Positions 63,476 through 64,000 of a stretch of 64,000 bases of DNA are shown here, one piece after another. The notes beneath the pieces were generated by a model. The model did no database searches. It was not told where the DNA came from and worked only from the letters and a program-made list of their open reading frames with translations. The position numbers and the translations under genes were made by a program. The first letter of the stretch is position 1; the number at the start of each line of letters is the position of its first letter. Source of the DNA: Pusillimonas caeni. GTDB taxonomy: Bacteria > Pseudomonadota > Gammaproteobacteria > Burkholderiales > Burkholderiaceae_B. The stretch spans positions 620,001 through 684,000 of the forward strand of contig NZ_PDUW01000002.1 in NCBI RefSeq assembly GCF_003545815.1. The letters run 5' to 3'.

Positions 63476-64000
63476 ATGCTGACTGACCCTTCTCGAAAAT
63501 ACCGTCCATTCCCGCCCGTCGATCTGGCGGACCGCCAATGGCCGTCGCGCACCTTGACGCAAGCCCCCGCCTGGCTGTCCACCGATTTGCGTGATGGCAA
63601 TCAAGCCTTGTTCGAGCCGATGAACCGCGAGCGCAAGCTGCGTTTGTTTCACGAACTGGTACGTATCGGTTTCAAGGAAATTGAGGTGGGGTTTCCGTCG
63701 GCGTCACGTACCGACTTCGACATCGTGCGTCATTTGATTGACGATGATCAGATTCCCGCAGATGTGACGCCCATGGTCATTACACAGTTGCGCGAAGATT
63801 TGATCGAGGAAACCGTACGTAGCGTAGCCGGTGCCCGGCGCGTGATTGTGCATTTCTACAATGCCATCGCACCTGCTTGGCGGGAAATCGTTTTCCAAAT
63901 GAGCGTGCCGCAGATCATCGAGATGGTTGAGCATCACATCGCTTTGTTCAAGCGGCTGACGGCAGCTCACCCGCAAACGCAATGGGTGCTTCAGTACTCT
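63476..64000 (+). CDS. leuA: 2-isopropylmalate synthase (3' partial)
   Basis: The first 175 codons run off the right edge. LSTDLRDGNQALFEPMNRERK and IEVGFPSASRTDFDIVRHLI are the metal- and substrate-binding segments of alpha-isopropylmalate synthase of the type found in many proteobacteria. The enzyme condenses 2-oxoisovalerate with acetyl-CoA, the first committed step of leucine synthesis in the cytosol. GGAG lies 7 bases before the ATG but is partly paired in the leader hairpin. Confidence 0.93.
   Translation, partial: MLTDPSRKYRPFPPVDLADRQWPSRTLTQAPAWLSTDLRDGNQALFEPMNRERKLRLFHELVRIGFKEIEVGFPSASRTDFDIVRHLIDDDQIPADVTPMVITQLREDLIEETVRSVAGARRVIVHFYNAIAPAWREIVFQMSVPQIIEMVEHHIALFKRLTAAHPQTQWVLQYS

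Noticed and set aside
63704-63982. Minus-strand 92-codon frame
   Set aside because: Antisense to leuA, with no motif.

Overview
The window looks like chromosomal DNA of a betaproteobacterium, most likely Burkholderiales and perhaps Alcaligenaceae. This is an inference from the high GC coding style, the many CaiB/BaiF, LivK-type and M20-type catabolic genes, and the mix of IclR, LysR and AraC regulators. No rRNA, tRNA, CRISPR array, insertion sequence or phage gene was seen. From about 59.6 kb to the right end the base composition drops noticeably.

Layout. 0-3 kb: the end of a membrane protein gene, a DUF1428 gene divergent from a MarR regulator with a palindromic operator, a DUF533/TerB-like gene, and a bacterial pentameric ligand-gated ion channel homologue. 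3.1-7.6 kb: acyl-CoA genes (3-hydroxyacyl-CoA dehydrogenase, enoyl-CoA hydratase, acyl-CoA dehydrogenase) followed by a LivK-type binding protein. 7.6-9.1 kb: a small secreted protein and an acyltransferase. 9.2-15.7 kb: a leftward cluster (CoA-transferase, thioesterase, M20 amidohydrolase, VOC protein, acyl-CoA ligase, zinc-type dehydrogenase), head-to-head with a rightward ABC transporter, racemase and IclR set (15.9-20.3 kb). 20.3-22 kb: a PLP trans-sulfuration-type enzyme divergent from an Lrp-type regulator. 22-31 kb: an aromatic catabolic operon (ligA, ligB, Rieske oxygenase, a degenerate M20 protein, carboxylesterase, binding protein, PDR-type reductase) with a divergent LysR gene. 31-32.6 kb: ppk2 and a cysteine-rich copper-storage-like protein.

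32.6-37.6 kb: two tandem copies of a cassette made of a lipoprotein subtilase with a kexin-like layout and a small secreted partner. The partner resembles the external chaperone (ORF2) of Aeromonas sobria serine protease. 38-51 kb: glycosyltransferase/PIG-L pair, CigR-like protein, DJ-1 protein, cupin, MFS transporter, XRE-cupin regulator, isochorismatase-like hydrolase, AraC regulator, DUF4139 protein, aldehyde dehydrogenase and MATE transporter. 51-52.3 kb: small membrane protein and methyltransferase.

52.4-59.5 kb holds the most interesting system: a tight four-gene operon of TonB-dependent receptor, MotA/TolQ/ExbB-type protein, DUF2149 protein and a giant CobN-like protein. The CobN-like protein has its own export signal and a C-terminal membrane anchor. 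The operon lies behind a sequence that closely matches a Zur box and resembles Hmu-type (HmuR/T/U/S) systems, which suggests import and periplasmic processing of a metal chelate under zinc control.

59.6-64 kb: a Cache-GGDEF diguanylate cyclase, a possible DUF3396 (type VI immunity-like) protein, an AraC regulator, and the start of leuA. leuA is preceded by a previously unlabelled leucine-rich leader peptide and mutually exclusive hairpins, one of which masks the leuA ribosome-binding site.
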